Part shown: positions 44,766 to 53,546 of the stretch, piece after piece
Layout of the letters: each line of letters begins with the position of its first letter
Numbering within the stretch: the first letter of the stretch is position 1
Origin: JAJAZB01 sp964244295
GTDB lineage: Bacteria; Bacteroidota; Bacteroidia; Cytophagales; Spirosomataceae
Reading direction: 5' to 3'
Length of the DNA stretch: 64,000 bases
Assembly: GCA_964244295.1 (NCBI GenBank)
Contig: CAXTIG010000027.1
Location: forward strand, 27,287-91,286
Program-made: the position numbers and the translations under genes
The notes under the pieces: generated by a model
Seen by the model: the letters and a program-made list of their open reading frames with translations, nothing else
What the model was told of the DNA's origin: nothing
Database searches by the model: none

Positions 44766-44796
44766 TTGCAACCCCGCCAATTCCTCCCGAACTTTG
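44766..44796 (+). promoter_or_regulatory. Bacteroidota-type promoter for yidC
   Basis: TTG at 44766-44768, a 20-nt spacer and GAACTTTG at 44789-44796 (one mismatch from TAnnTTTG), 23 bp before the ATG. Confidence 0.6.
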
Positions 44797-44819
44797 CGGC
44801 TCAATTCTCACCCAACTGA

Positions 44820-46685
44820 ATGGATCGTAACACCATCATCGGCTTGCTGTTGATTCTGCTGATGCTCGTCGCTTACCAGTTTTTGGTACCCGACCAGCCA
44901 GAACCCGCGAAGCCTGCCGACGCCAAGGGCAAAGGTGCCCAGCAACTCACTTCCCGCCCCCAACGCGAAAACCAAGCTCCCGCCCCCGCTTCGCTCGATT
45001 CTACCGCCGCCCGCGCCGCCCTCGGCACCTTCGCTCCCGCCGACAACGGCCCGACCACCTTTCTGGTCGAAAATGCCGACGTGAAAGTGACCTTCAGCCG
45101 ACTCGGCGGTCGCATCGAGCGCGTGGAACTGAAGAAGTACAAGACCTTCGCCGGTCAACCCGTCGTGCTGGCCGATGCCCGGCACTCCGAAAACTTGCTC
45201 GAACTCAGTACCGCCACCGGCAAAGTGGACGTGGCCAAACTTCCTTTCAGCACCCAAGCCACCAACCGCACAGTAGCCGGGGGCCAATCGGCCACAGTGT
45301 CCTTTTCGCTGGCCCTCGATGGGGGCCGCACGGTGCAGCAAACCTACACCGTACCGGCAACCGGCTACCAGATCGGGTACGGCTTGAAAACCACCGGCCT
45401 GGCGCTCACCCAGCCCGTGCGGTTTTTCTGGAGCGACCTGGTGCTGCGCACCGAAAACGACGCCACCGACAACCGCAACAAGTCGAACGTCAATTACTAC
45501 CTGTCCACGTCGGAGAGTTTCGATGGCCTGAGCGAAACCAGCAACGAGGCCGATGCTGCCCTCCCCGAACCAGCCCGCTGGGTAGCCTTCAAGCAGAAGT
45601 ACTTCGTTTCCGGTTTCGTAGCCCGCAATTCGCCCCTGCAAAACGTGAAGGTGAAGCAGTCGGTGGCTAACCCCGACGACACCGAAAACCTAAAGACGCT
45701 GGAAGTGGAAGCCCAGATTCCCGCCGCCGACGTGCAGTCGGGCAAGGCGCAATTCACCTGGTTTTACGGTCCCAACGATTTTCAGGCCGTCAACACGGTG
45801 GCCGATGGCTTTCAGCGGAACGTGTACCTGGGCTACGCTTTTGTGCAGCCCGTAAACCGGTACGTGTTCGTGCCGCTGTTCAACGCACTCGGCAAGGTGT
45901 TTACCAATTACGGCGTGCTCATCATCGTGCTGGTGCTCATCATCAAACTCGCCCTGACACCCCTGACGTACAAATCGTACGTGTCGATGGCCAAAATGCG
46001 GGTGCTTCAGCCCGAAATCGCCCTCATCCGCGAAAAAGTGGGCGACAGCGACCCGGCCAAATTGCAGCAGGAACAAATGAAACTTTACCAGCAAGTGGGC
46101 GTAAGTCCGCTCAGTGGCTGCGTGCCGCAGTTGCTCACGCTGCCCATCCTGATGTCGGTATTTTTTCTGTTCCCTAACCTGATCGAACTGCGCCAGCAGC
46201 CGTTTTTGTGGTCGAGTGACCTTTCGACGTACGACTCGATCATCCGGTTTGGCAGTGTGACCATTCCCTTTTTGGGCAATCACATCAGTTTGTTCACGGC
46301 CATGATGACGGCTTCGAGCATTGCCTTTGCCTACTACAACAACCAGATGACCCCCGACCAGCCCGGCAGTCCCATCAACATGAAAGCCCTGGGGTATATC
46401 ATGCCGCTGGTGTTTTTCTTCGTGATGAATTCCTTCCCGGCGGGGCTGAGTTGGTACTATTTTGTTTCCAACGCCGTCACCATCGGCCAGCAGGTACTCA
46501 TCCGCCGGTTTATCGACGAAAGCAAAATCAAGGCCGTCCTCGACGAAAACCGCCAGAAATTTGCCCGGGGCGAGGTGAAAAAGTCGAAATTTTCGGATTA
46601 CCTCCAGAAGTCGTTGCAGGCCGCCGAAGAAGCAAAAAAACAGCAGGAAACCCAGCGGCCCAAAGCTCAACCGAAGAAGAAATAG
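44820..46685 (+). CDS. yidC: Membrane protein insertase YidC
   Basis: Inner-membrane insertase of 621 aa that folds membrane proteins with or without SecYEG. TM1 lies at residues 4-21 (TIIGLLLILLMLVAYQFLV), a large periplasmic beta domain at about 40-350 (FLVENADVKVTFSRLGGRIERVELKKY), and the conserved insertase core with five helices at about 365-590 (YGVLIIVLVLIIKLALTPLTYKSY; LSGCVPQLLTLPILMSVFF). The cytoplasmic tail is Lys/Gln-rich (AEEAKKQQETQRPKAQPKKK). The length fits Bacteroidota YidC. Its downstream spacer is a GGTTTACGGTTT inverted repeat. Confidence 0.97.
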   Translation: MDRNTIIGLLLILLMLVAYQFLVPDQPEPAKPADAKGKGAQQLTSRPQRENQAPAPASLDSTAARAALGTFAPADNGPTTFLVENADVKVTFSRLGGRIERVELKKYKTFAGQPVVLADARHSENLLELSTATGKVDVAKLPFSTQATNRTVAGGQSATVSFSLALDGGRTVQQTYTVPATGYQIGYGLKTTGLALTQPVRFFWSDLVLRTENDATDNRNKSNVNYYLSTSESFDGLSETSNEADAALPEPARWVAFKQKYFVSGFVARNSPLQNVKVKQSVANPDDTENLKTLEVEAQIPAADVQSGKAQFTWFYGPNDFQAVNTVADGFQRNVYLGYAFVQPVNRYVFVPLFNALGKVFTNYGVLIIVLVLIIKLALTPLTYKSYVSMAKMRVLQPEIALIREKVGDSDPAKLQQEQMKLYQQVGVSPLSGCVPQLLTLPILMSVFFLFPNLIELRQQPFLWSSDLSTYDSIIRFGSVTIPFLGNHISLFTAMMTASSIAFAYYNNQMTPDQPGSPINMKALGYIMPLVFFFVMNSFPAGLSWYYFVSNAVTIGQQVLIRRFIDESKIKAVLDENRQKFARGEVKKSKFSDYLQKSLQAAEEAKKQQETQRPKAQPKKK

Positions 46686-46691
46686 TTTTGA

Positions 46692-46749
46692 GTTTATAGT
46701 TTACGGTTTGTGGTTTTCAGTGCAGGCAAAACCGTAAACCATAAACCAC
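46692..46749. repeat. GGTTTACGGTTTT inverted repeat, copy 1
   Basis: GTTTATAGTTTACGGTTT is followed, after about 20 nt, by AAACCGTAAACCATAAACC, its near complement (two mismatches in 19). It fills the yidC-downstream spacer and is related to the copy at 48500-48549. Confidence 0.8.
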
Positions 46750-46761
46750 TAACCTCCACCC

Positions 46762-48495
46762 ATGCGCCACCCCGGACTTTGGTTTTTTCTGGTCTTCGTC
46801 AGTTCGTCGCTCCAGGCCCAGAAAACGGTTGCCGAGTACGAGGCCAGTTACCGAAATGCCCTGGCGCTCGTCAACGCAAAGGAATTCGAGAAAGCCCGCT
46901 TGGTGCTGGGGCCACTTACCCAGGCGCGGTACACCAATGCCCGTGCGCCCTACGCGAATTACTTCTACGCGCTTGCGTTGCTGAAAACGACCCGCCCAAC
47001 GGAGGCCAAAAATGTGTTGCGCCAATTGCTGGAGCGGTTTCCGACCTGGGAGAAAGTGGACGAAGCCAATTACCTGATGGCGAACGCTTGTTTTGACGAC
47101 GAAGACTACCAGTCGGCCATCGAAGCGTTGCGTAAAATTGACGACCCCGCCCTGCGGCCCGACGTCAACGCGCTCGAAGATTATTACCTGCGCCGCAACC
47201 AGAGCCTGCCCGTGCTGAAAGGGTTGTACGTAACCTTCCCCGACGACCGGCTCGTGGCCCTGAGCCTGATCGACCTCATCCAGCGCACCTCAACCGAAAA
47301 AGCCGACCTCGAACTCTCCGACCGCCTCACCAACCGGTACGGCATCCGGCCCTCCCCTTCCACCACGCCAGCGGCGACTGCCCCGACGTCGAGTACGTCG
47401 ACGGCCCCACCACCCACCCCGAAATCAACCGGGCCGAAGGGCGTGTACAACGTGGGGGTGCTGTTCCCTTTTCGGGTAGCCGAACTCGACGAGCGGAATA
47501 GTCCGATCCGGAGCACCCAGTTTGCGCTCGATTTGTACAACGGCATTCGCTTGGCCACCAAGCGCTTGCAAGGCGAGGGCACCCTCGTCAACCTGTTTGC
47601 GTACGACGTCGAAAATGACAGCGGACAGATGCACGCGTTGGTAAAAAACCGGCCTTTTCAGCAACTCGATCTCCTCATCGGCCCGTTGTACGTGGAGCCT
47701 TACAAAGTAGCCGCCGCCTGGTCGGCGGAAAACGGGGTTCCGCTCGTCAATCCCATTTCGACCAACCGCCGCCTGATCGAAGGCGCTCCGAATCAGTTTT
47801 TGGTGCAACCTTCGCCGGAGCAACAGGCCGTCGGCGCAGCCCAGTTTGCCCGCACCCGTTTTGGAACTGCCCCCTCCGCCGTTTTTTACGGCCCCGACCG
47901 GGTCGATTCGCTGATGGCGGCGGCCTACGTGGCTCAATTGAAAGTGCTGAAAATAGAAGTGTTGCTGCTGAAACGCAATGCCCTCGGCAGCGCCGAAACC
48001 GTGGCCGCCACGGCGGGGGCACTCGAAGGCAAACGCTTGGGGCATATTTTCGTGGCCAGTTCACAAAAAGGATCGGGTACGGCGTTTCTGAGTGCGCTGG
48101 GTAAAAATCGCCTCGGCTCCGTGCCGACGATGCTGCTGGCGGAAGCCTTCGCCCTCGACAACGTGTCGGCCAGTACCTTCAGCGGGCGGGAGGTTTTTCT
48201 GATCGACCCCACCTTTGCCGATCCCGAAAAACCGGAGGTTCAGACGTTTCTGAAAACCTATTTCAACGCCTACAACACGCCGCCCTCCACCTATGCCCAC
48301 TGGGGGTACGACACCATGCTTTTTTACGGGCGACTACTCGGAAAATACGGCGTGGCGGGCCTACGCACGGGTCTCGACCACCAGCCTTACCGCGAGGGGT
48401 ATACGCTGGCTGGCTTCGATTACGTCACCGCCAACGAGAACCGAGCCGTCACCATCCTGACCTACGACAACTACCGGTTTGTACCGGTAAAATAA
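46762..48495 (+). CDS. Periplasmic-binding-fold (LivK-like) protein with TPR N-terminus
   Basis: A 577-aa exported protein: signal peptide 1-20 (SSSLQAQ); helical TPR-like region about 25-185 (FEKARLVLGPLTQARYTNARAPYANYFYALALLK); a Pro/Thr/Ser-rich linker about 195-225; and a type 1 periplasmic-binding fold about 228-577 (VYNVGVLFPFRVAELDE, YNGIRLATKRLQGEGTLVNLFAYD, NGVPLVNPISTNRRLI). No ABC permease or ATPase genes are nearby. The TPR-linker-PBP1 layout parallels LpoA-type activators of peptidoglycan synthases rather than transport receptors, so that role is a reasonable alternative to amino-acid uptake. The gene sits between yidC and hemL. Confidence 0.88.
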   Translation: MRHPGLWFFLVFVSSSLQAQKTVAEYEASYRNALALVNAKEFEKARLVLGPLTQARYTNARAPYANYFYALALLKTTRPTEAKNVLRQLLERFPTWEKVDEANYLMANACFDDEDYQSAIEALRKIDDPALRPDVNALEDYYLRRNQSLPVLKGLYVTFPDDRLVALSLIDLIQRTSTEKADLELSDRLTNRYGIRPSPSTTPAATAPTSSTSTAPPPTPKSTGPKGVYNVGVLFPFRVAELDERNSPIRSTQFALDLYNGIRLATKRLQGEGTLVNLFAYDVENDSGQMHALVKNRPFQQLDLLIGPLYVEPYKVAAAWSAENGVPLVNPISTNRRLIEGAPNQFLVQPSPEQQAVGAAQFARTRFGTAPSAVFYGPDRVDSLMAAAYVAQLKVLKIEVLLLKRNALGSAETVAATAGALEGKRLGHIFVASSQKGSGTAFLSALGKNRLGSVPTMLLAEAFALDNVSASTFSGREVFLIDPTFADPEKPEVQTFLKTYFNAYNTPPSTYAHWGYDTMLFYGRLLGKYGVAGLRTGLDHQPYREGYTLAGFDYVTANENRAVTILTYDNYRFVPVK

Positions 48496-48499
48496 ATTC

Positions 48500-48549
48500 G
48501 GTTTTCGGTTTACGGTTTTTAATTAATCAAAAACCGTAAACCGAAAACC
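48500..48549. repeat. GGTTTACGGTTTT inverted repeat, copy 2
   Basis: A perfect 21-bp inverted repeat (48500-48520 and 48529-48549) with an 8-nt loop fills the spacer upstream of hemL. The core matches the copy at 46692-46749. Confidence 0.9.
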
Positions 48550-48556
48550 CAAAACG

Positions 48557-49840
48557 ATGCTAAACCAAATTCTCTTCGACCGCGCCAAACACGTCATTCC
48601 CGGCGGGGTCAATTCGCCCGTGCGGGCGTTCCGGGCGGTGGGCGGTTCGCCCCTGTTCATTAAAAGCGCTAGTGGCCCCTACCTGTTTGACGAGGATGGA
48701 CGACGGTACATCGAACTCATCAATTCCTGGGGGCCGATGATTCTGGGCCACGCCCACGAACTCATCCAGAAAGCGATTGCCGACGCCCTCCCCCATTCGT
48801 TTTCCTACGGTGCTCCTACCCGCCGCGAGGTTGAAATGGCCGAGTTGATTACCAGCATGGTGCCCAGCATCGAAAAAGTGCGGATGGTCAATTCGGGCAC
48901 CGAGGCGACCATGTCGGCGGTGCGGGTAGCGCGGGGCGTGACGGGTCGCGAAAAACTGATCAAATTCGAGGGCTGCTACCACGGCCACGCCGACAGTTTT
49001 TTGATCGCGGCGGGCAGCGGGGCCATCACCAACGGCGTGCCCGACAGCCCCGGCGTAACGCGGGGCGTCGCCAACGACACGCTCACGGCTCCCTTCAACG
49101 ACCTGGCCGCCGTGCAACTGCTGGTGGACGCGAACCCCGGTCAGATTGCCGCGCTGATTCTCGAACCCGTCGTGGGCAACATGGGCCTGGTGCTGCCCAA
49201 ACCCGGTTTTTTGGAAGGTTTGCGAAAAATCTGCAACGAAACGGGCATCCTCCTCATTTTTGACGAAGTGATGACGGGCTTTCGCCTCTCCAAAAGCGGC
49301 TACCAGGGCCTGACCGACGTAGTTCCCGACCTGACTACGCTCGGAAAAATCATCGGTGGGGGCCTGCCCGTCGGGGCCTACGGGGGTCGGGCCGAGTTGA
49401 TGGACTACGTCTCGCCCGCCGGGCCGGTGTACCAGGCCGGGACGCTTTCGGGCAACCCACTCGCGATGGCTGCCGGGCTGGCGATGCTCACTTTTTTGAA
49501 TGAAAACCCCGGCGTGTACGAGCAGCTCGAACGCACGGGTGCCCGCCTCGAAGCCGGTTTCCGCGCAGCCAACCAAAAAGCCGGGCGGGAGTTTACCCTC
49601 AACCGCATCGGCTCAATGTACACGCTGTTTTTCACCGAAAACCCGGTGACGGATTTCGCTTCGGCAAAAACCAGTGACCTGCCGCTGTACGGGCGCTACT
49701 TCCACGCCATGCTCCAGCGGGGCGTGTACCTGGCCCCTTCGCAGTTCGAGAGTTTGTTTCTTTCCACGGCGCTGACGGATGATTTGGTGGATGAGGTGGT
49801 GGCGGCGCACGGGGAGAGTTTGAAAGAAGTGCTGTCGTAG
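48557..49840 (+). CDS. hemL: Glutamate-1-semialdehyde 2,1-aminomutase
   Basis: PLP enzyme converting glutamate-1-semialdehyde to 5-aminolevulinate in the C5 haem pathway, 427 aa. Conserved points: GGVNSPVRAFRAVGG at the start; VNSGTEATMSAVRVARG near residue 111; YHGHADSF near 141; IFDEVMTGFR near 234; and the PLP lysine Lys264 in TLGKIIGGGLPVGAYGG. The length is normal for the family. It appears monocistronic, with a hairpin repeat just upstream and a hypothetical membrane gene downstream. Confidence 0.97.
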   Translation: MLNQILFDRAKHVIPGGVNSPVRAFRAVGGSPLFIKSASGPYLFDEDGRRYIELINSWGPMILGHAHELIQKAIADALPHSFSYGAPTRREVEMAELITSMVPSIEKVRMVNSGTEATMSAVRVARGVTGREKLIKFEGCYHGHADSFLIAAGSGAITNGVPDSPGVTRGVANDTLTAPFNDLAAVQLLVDANPGQIAALILEPVVGNMGLVLPKPGFLEGLRKICNETGILLIFDEVMTGFRLSKSGYQGLTDVVPDLTTLGKIIGGGLPVGAYGGRAELMDYVSPAGPVYQAGTLSGNPLAMAAGLAMLTFLNENPGVYEQLERTGARLEAGFRAANQKAGREFTLNRIGSMYTLFFTENPVTDFASAKTSDLPLYGRYFHAMLQRGVYLAPSQFESLFLSTALTDDLVDEVVAAHGESLKEVLS

Positions 49841-49872
49841 TTAACTTTCTACAAAATCTAAACCGCCAGACG

Positions 49873-50802
49873 ATGAAACCAGGGACAAATCGGGGGGTTG
49901 ATTGGAACTGGTTTCCCCTCGCGTTCCTTCAGTTAGGGATTTACGGAGCTACGATCGGGGCCATCGTCGGTGCCGCCAGCGGGGGTTTATTCCTGTTAAC
50001 CTCTTTTTTTTCCGGATTCGGCGGATCGATGTCTTACGGATTACTCCTATCGGTTATGGTTGCCGCCATGGTGGGGGCCGTCATGGCATTACCAGGGGGA
50101 ATTCTGCTCGGCTGGGCTTCCGGGTTTATTCAAAATCGGTTTGCGTTGGTTCCGATTGGAATGATCTGCGGTCTACTCGTTTTTCTACCTTTTCTGGAAG
50201 GCCCCGGTTGGTACAACGTCGTTGACGATCAACTTCCGTTGCACGCAACGGCGATGGCATCGGCCGGCTTTGCCGGGTTTTTGATGCCAACCATGCGCTC
50301 GAAAAAATTCCGGGGGCTATATATTTCAGGAATTCGGTATCTCGGCATTGCATTTCCGCGTCCCCAGCGCTATGCGGGTCAGTTTATCCTGATTTTCAGC
50401 CTGCTGATTCTGTTTGCTCGTTGGATTGGGTTTCACCGGAATAACGGACGGGAGGCTTATCCGTTGAAAAATTCCCAAGAAATCCTCCAAGAAGTCCTGC
50501 GCCTTTACGACGAAACTCCCTGGTACCTGCCCCGCCCGGATGCCATCACCCTGGTCGATAACATCAACCGGTACCCAGAGAAAATCACCACCCTCGTCCA
50601 CTACCGGGTCAGCGACCAGGTTTTACTCCAAGCGGACGATCCCCACAGCGGTTGGTCGAAGGGCTGGGATAGTTTGTCGATTCAGGCCTTGCGGGAAATC
50701 GTTTCGGAGCGAGGTACCTTCGGAACGTTGGCTCAAAAAAAACACCCCTCTCCGTTCAATAATCAGCAGCGCCGCCTGCCTAGTTCAAGTCAAATTTATT
50801 GA
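49873..50802 (+). CDS. Hypothetical multi-pass membrane protein
   Basis: Unrecognised 309-aa protein. Five or so hydrophobic segments are visible: about 15-45 (FLQLGIYGATIGAIVGAASGG), 58-82 (SYGLLLSVMVAAMVGAVMALPGG), 93-112 (LVPIGMICGLLVFLPFL), 128-145 and 172-188 (FILIFSLLILFARWI). The C-terminal third (about 195-309) is soluble. Glycine/alanine zipper-like stretches in the first helices suggest tight packing. It starts 33 bp after hemL and ends 7 bp before the glycosyltransferase gene, so it may be co-transcribed with the latter. No function is assigned. Confidence 0.7.
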   Translation: MKPGTNRGVDWNWFPLAFLQLGIYGATIGAIVGAASGGLFLLTSFFSGFGGSMSYGLLLSVMVAAMVGAVMALPGGILLGWASGFIQNRFALVPIGMICGLLVFLPFLEGPGWYNVVDDQLPLHATAMASAGFAGFLMPTMRSKKFRGLYISGIRYLGIAFPRPQRYAGQFILIFSLLILFARWIGFHRNNGREAYPLKNSQEILQEVLRLYDETPWYLPRPDAITLVDNINRYPEKITTLVHYRVSDQVLLQADDPHSGWSKGWDSLSIQALREIVSERGTFGTLAQKKHPSPFNNQQRRLPSSSQIY

Positions 50803-50809
50803 ACGCTCG

Positions 50810-51823
50810 ATGCGCCGCTTCTCCTTCCTCATCCCCGTCTTCAACCGCCCCGACGAACTGGCCGAGTTGCTAATTTGTCTGACGCACCAGACGTATCGGA
50901 ATTTTGAAGTAGTGGTGGTTGAAGACGGCTCCACGACCCGTTCGGAGGCCGTGGCAAAAGCGTTTTCCGAAAAACTAAGCCTGATTTATTTCGAGAAAGC
51001 AAACGCCGGTCAGGGCTTCGCCCGCAACGACGGCATGGCCCGCGCCCACGGCGACTGGTTCATCATCCTCGACTCCGACGCGCTCATCGAGCCGAATTAT
51101 TTGGACATCGTAAACCGCGAAATCGACCGGCAGCACCTCGATTTTTACGGCGGCCCCGACCGCGACCACCCCAGTTTTACGCCCATTCAGAAAGCCATCA
51201 GTTATTCGATGACTTCACTCTTCACCACGGGCGGTATCCGGGGGCGGAGCACCAACGCGGGCGGCACATTTCATCCGCGCAGTTTCAACCTGGGGCTGTC
51301 GCGGGCGGTCTGGGAAAAAACGGGTGGGTTCCAGATCACCCGGATGGGCGAAGACCTAATTTTCAGCATCACCGCCCAGCGGCTGGGTTTCAAAAGTGCG
51401 CTGCTTTCGGAGGCGTTTATTTACCACAAGCGCCGGACGAACTTCGCGGCGTTTTTTCGTCAGCTTCGTTTTTTTGGCCGCGCCCGCATCAACATCAGCC
51501 GGTTTTACCCGGACGAACTAAAGCTCGTCCATGCCTTTCCGGCGCTGTTTACGCTCTGGCTTTTCTCCTTCCCGCTTCAGTTTTTGGTTTGGAAACCGTT
51601 CTTCTGGGTTTCCGGTGGGGTGCTGCTGACGTACTGCCTCCTGCTTTTCGCTGATGCTTGGCGGCAAAGCCGCAGCGGACGCGTGGCAGGGCTGGCCCTG
51701 ATGGCAGCTTTCGTGCAACTAACCGGCTACGGCATCGGCTTTTTGAGCGAAGGCTGGAAAAAATGGCGCGAACCGAAGGGGTTCCGGCAAACGGGTCAGG
51801 CGGTGGAGTACCCGTCGCACTGA
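50810..51823 (+). CDS. GT2-family glycosyltransferase with C-terminal membrane helices
   Basis: A 337-aa GT-A fold enzyme. FSFLIPVFNRPDELAELLICLTHQTYRNFEVVVVEDGST is the GT2 nucleotide-binding start and DSDALIEP (about residues 84-91) is the metal-binding D-x-D. An acceptor-side GEDLIFSITAQRLGF (about residues 180-194) carries the catalytic ED motif. Three C-terminal helices (LVHAFPALFTLWLFSFPLQFLV, VSGGVLLTYCLLLF, LALMAAFVQLTGYGIGF) anchor it in the inner membrane. The ATG at 50810 is chosen because the longer frame to 50540 overlaps the upstream membrane gene. The substrate may be a cell-envelope lipid or polysaccharide. Confidence 0.93.
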   Translation: MRRFSFLIPVFNRPDELAELLICLTHQTYRNFEVVVVEDGSTTRSEAVAKAFSEKLSLIYFEKANAGQGFARNDGMARAHGDWFIILDSDALIEPNYLDIVNREIDRQHLDFYGGPDRDHPSFTPIQKAISYSMTSLFTTGGIRGRSTNAGGTFHPRSFNLGLSRAVWEKTGGFQITRMGEDLIFSITAQRLGFKSALLSEAFIYHKRRTNFAAFFRQLRFFGRARINISRFYPDELKLVHAFPALFTLWLFSFPLQFLVWKPFFWVSGGVLLTYCLLLFADAWRQSRSGRVAGLALMAAFVQLTGYGIGFLSEGWKKWREPKGFRQTGQAVEYPSH

Positions 51824-51911
51824 GGAAAAGATGCCTGGTTTTTAAACCTATGCCCCCTTCATGCGTTTACGAAGTGTTCCATTTCTTTTGCCTGACAAAA
51901 CCCACCCCTTC

Positions 51912-52727
51912 ATGCCTTTCTTGAGCGTCAACGGCGTCCGTCTGCACTACACCGACGAAGGCAGCGGGCGCGAAACCCTCGTTTTCTCGCACGGAGTACT
52001 CTGGAGCGGCGCGATGTTCGAGGCCCAGGCTCGCGCTTTCGGCAACCGCTACCGCATCATCCGCTACGACCACCGGGGACAGGGCCAGAGCGAGGCTCCC
52101 CGTCAGGGCTACGACATGGATACGCTCACGGACGATGCCGCCGCGATCATTCAGCAACTCGTCGGTAAACCCGTTCATTTCGTCGGGCTGTCGACGGGAG
52201 GCTTCGTAGGGATGCGCCTTGCCGCCCGCCGGCCCGAACTGGTGCGCTCGCTTACCCTCCTCGAAACCACCTGCGACCCCGAACTCCCCGAAACCCGTGC
52301 ACGCTACCGCCTGCTGAATACCCTGTTTTTCCTGTTCGGCCCTAAGCCCCTCACGAAGCCTGTAATGCGGCTGCTATTCGGGCAAAAATTTCTGAATGAC
52401 CCCAACCGGGCGGAAGAACGGTGTTTTTGGGAAGCCCAGCTTCAAGCCAACACCCGCACCGTCACCCGTGCCGTGCGGGGCGTCATCGAGCGCAGCGGCA
52501 TCGCCGACGAACTGCCGCACATCATTTGCCCGACCCTTGTGCTGGTGGGTACGCAGGATGTGGCGACGGTGCCCGCTAAAGCCGAGCGCATTGCCAAGTT
52601 CATCGGCGAGGCTTCGCTTCAGTACCTCGACGGGGCTGGGCACAGCTCGAGCGTGGAAGAACCCGCGCAGGTGAATGCGGCGCTGGAGGCGTTTCTGAGC
52701 CGGGTGCAGAAGCCGGTGAACGGCTAA
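51912..52727 (+). CDS. Alpha/beta hydrolase
   Basis: A 271-aa alpha/beta hydrolase resembling 3-oxoadipate enol-lactonase and haloperoxidase-like enzymes. The oxyanion/HG region is VFSHGVLWSG (about 22-31), the nucleophile elbow GLSTGGFVGM (Ser at about residue 94), the acid Asp in VGTQDVATVP (about 220) and the His in GAGHSSSVEEP (about 247). The start at 51912 (MPFLSVNGVRLHYTDEG) is typical of the family and follows less convincing in-frame codons. It stands alone, and the substrate cannot be inferred. Confidence 0.9.
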   Translation: MPFLSVNGVRLHYTDEGSGRETLVFSHGVLWSGAMFEAQARAFGNRYRIIRYDHRGQGQSEAPRQGYDMDTLTDDAAAIIQQLVGKPVHFVGLSTGGFVGMRLAARRPELVRSLTLLETTCDPELPETRARYRLLNTLFFLFGPKPLTKPVMRLLFGQKFLNDPNRAEERCFWEAQLQANTRTVTRAVRGVIERSGIADELPHIICPTLVLVGTQDVATVPAKAERIAKFIGEASLQYLDGAGHSSSVEEPAQVNAALEAFLSRVQKPVNG

Positions 52728-52847
52728 CCAAACCAGCGGTTCAAACGAATTGAGCCGACTTCCAGAGGACTCAATTTTTTTTTGAGGCGAAGCGAGGAGG
52801 TCAGAATGCCAGTTTTGGGGCTGTCAATCACCCAAAACACCGTTGCC

Positions 52848-53507
52848 ATGCTTCGTTCCCAACGTTCTTTCGCCCTTCGATTCCTCTCGGGATTTCGGCT
52901 CTTTTTTCGGCTGGTGAAAAAAACTCCGTTCGTCGGTCTGCTGGTCCTTTTTTCGGTGTTGCCTGCGCTTGCCCAGCCCAGCCCGCAGCGGATTCCATTT
53001 ACGTTGAAAAACAACCTCGGCCACCACCGAATGTTCCGGGTCGAAGGGCCAGGAATCGCCTACGGGTTTACGATGAACCGCAACGAACGCACCGAAAAAT
53101 CCTGGCCGGTGGGCGCAAAGCTGTACGTTTCGACCGACGGCGAACGCACCGAGGGCTTGCTCTTCACCGTCGACGCGGGCATGGCCGGGCGCGTCGTGCC
53201 GGTGTCACATTCTGGAAACGGAACCCTGGCCGGGCGGGCCGTGCGGCTCCGGTTTCGCAACAACAGCCTGTGGTTTAAAAAGGTAGCGCTCATCACGTAC
53301 AGGCCCGACGAACAAGGCAACGGAACGAACATCGTTACCCTGGCTCCCTACGCCAGCCTCGTCCGGCATTTGCCCATCGGTACGCGGGTTTATTTCGCTT
53401 CCGACCCGCAGGTGGCGGTGGTGATGAGCGGGAAGCCGCTCCGGGATGAACCCTTTCTGGTGGTTTCCGCCCAAGACGACGGCACAACCTTCCCCATTTT
53501 CAAGTAA
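52848..53507 (+). CDS. Secreted protein of unknown function
   Basis: Unrecognised 219-aa protein read from the ATG at 52848: a long N-terminal signal with a hydrophobic core (FVGLLVLFSVLPALAQ, cleavage after about residue 43), then a small beta-rich domain (about 45-219) with recurrent basic and aromatic residues (GHHRMFRVEGPGIAYGF, RAVRLRFRNNSLWFKKVALITY). An in-frame ATG at 52782 would add 22 residues before the signal and is less likely. The gene is upstream of the AraC-type regulator. No domain is recognised. Confidence 0.65.
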   Translation: MLRSQRSFALRFLSGFRLFFRLVKKTPFVGLLVLFSVLPALAQPSPQRIPFTLKNNLGHHRMFRVEGPGIAYGFTMNRNERTEKSWPVGAKLYVSTDGERTEGLLFTVDAGMAGRVVPVSHSGNGTLAGRAVRLRFRNNSLWFKKVALITYRPDEQGNGTNIVTLAPYASLVRHLPIGTRVYFASDPQVAVVMSGKPLRDEPFLVVSAQDDGTTFPIFK

Positions 53508-53546
53508 GCTCGCCGGGTTGATTTCCATCCAACCACTTTTTGCACC

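Larger units (their letters stand above)
44427..44819. other. Divergent promoter region of susC and yidC
   Basis: About 390 bp without a gene. It holds the susC -7 box, the yidC promoter and a CCGAAGC/GCTTCGG inverted repeat with a 16-nt loop near 44599-44628. No RNA gene is recognised. Confidence 0.5.

Noticed and set aside
50540..50809. Ninety-codon upstream extension of the glycosyltransferase
   Set aside because: It overlaps the 3' end of the membrane protein gene in another frame and lacks family similarity; the GT2 fold begins at the ATG at 50810.
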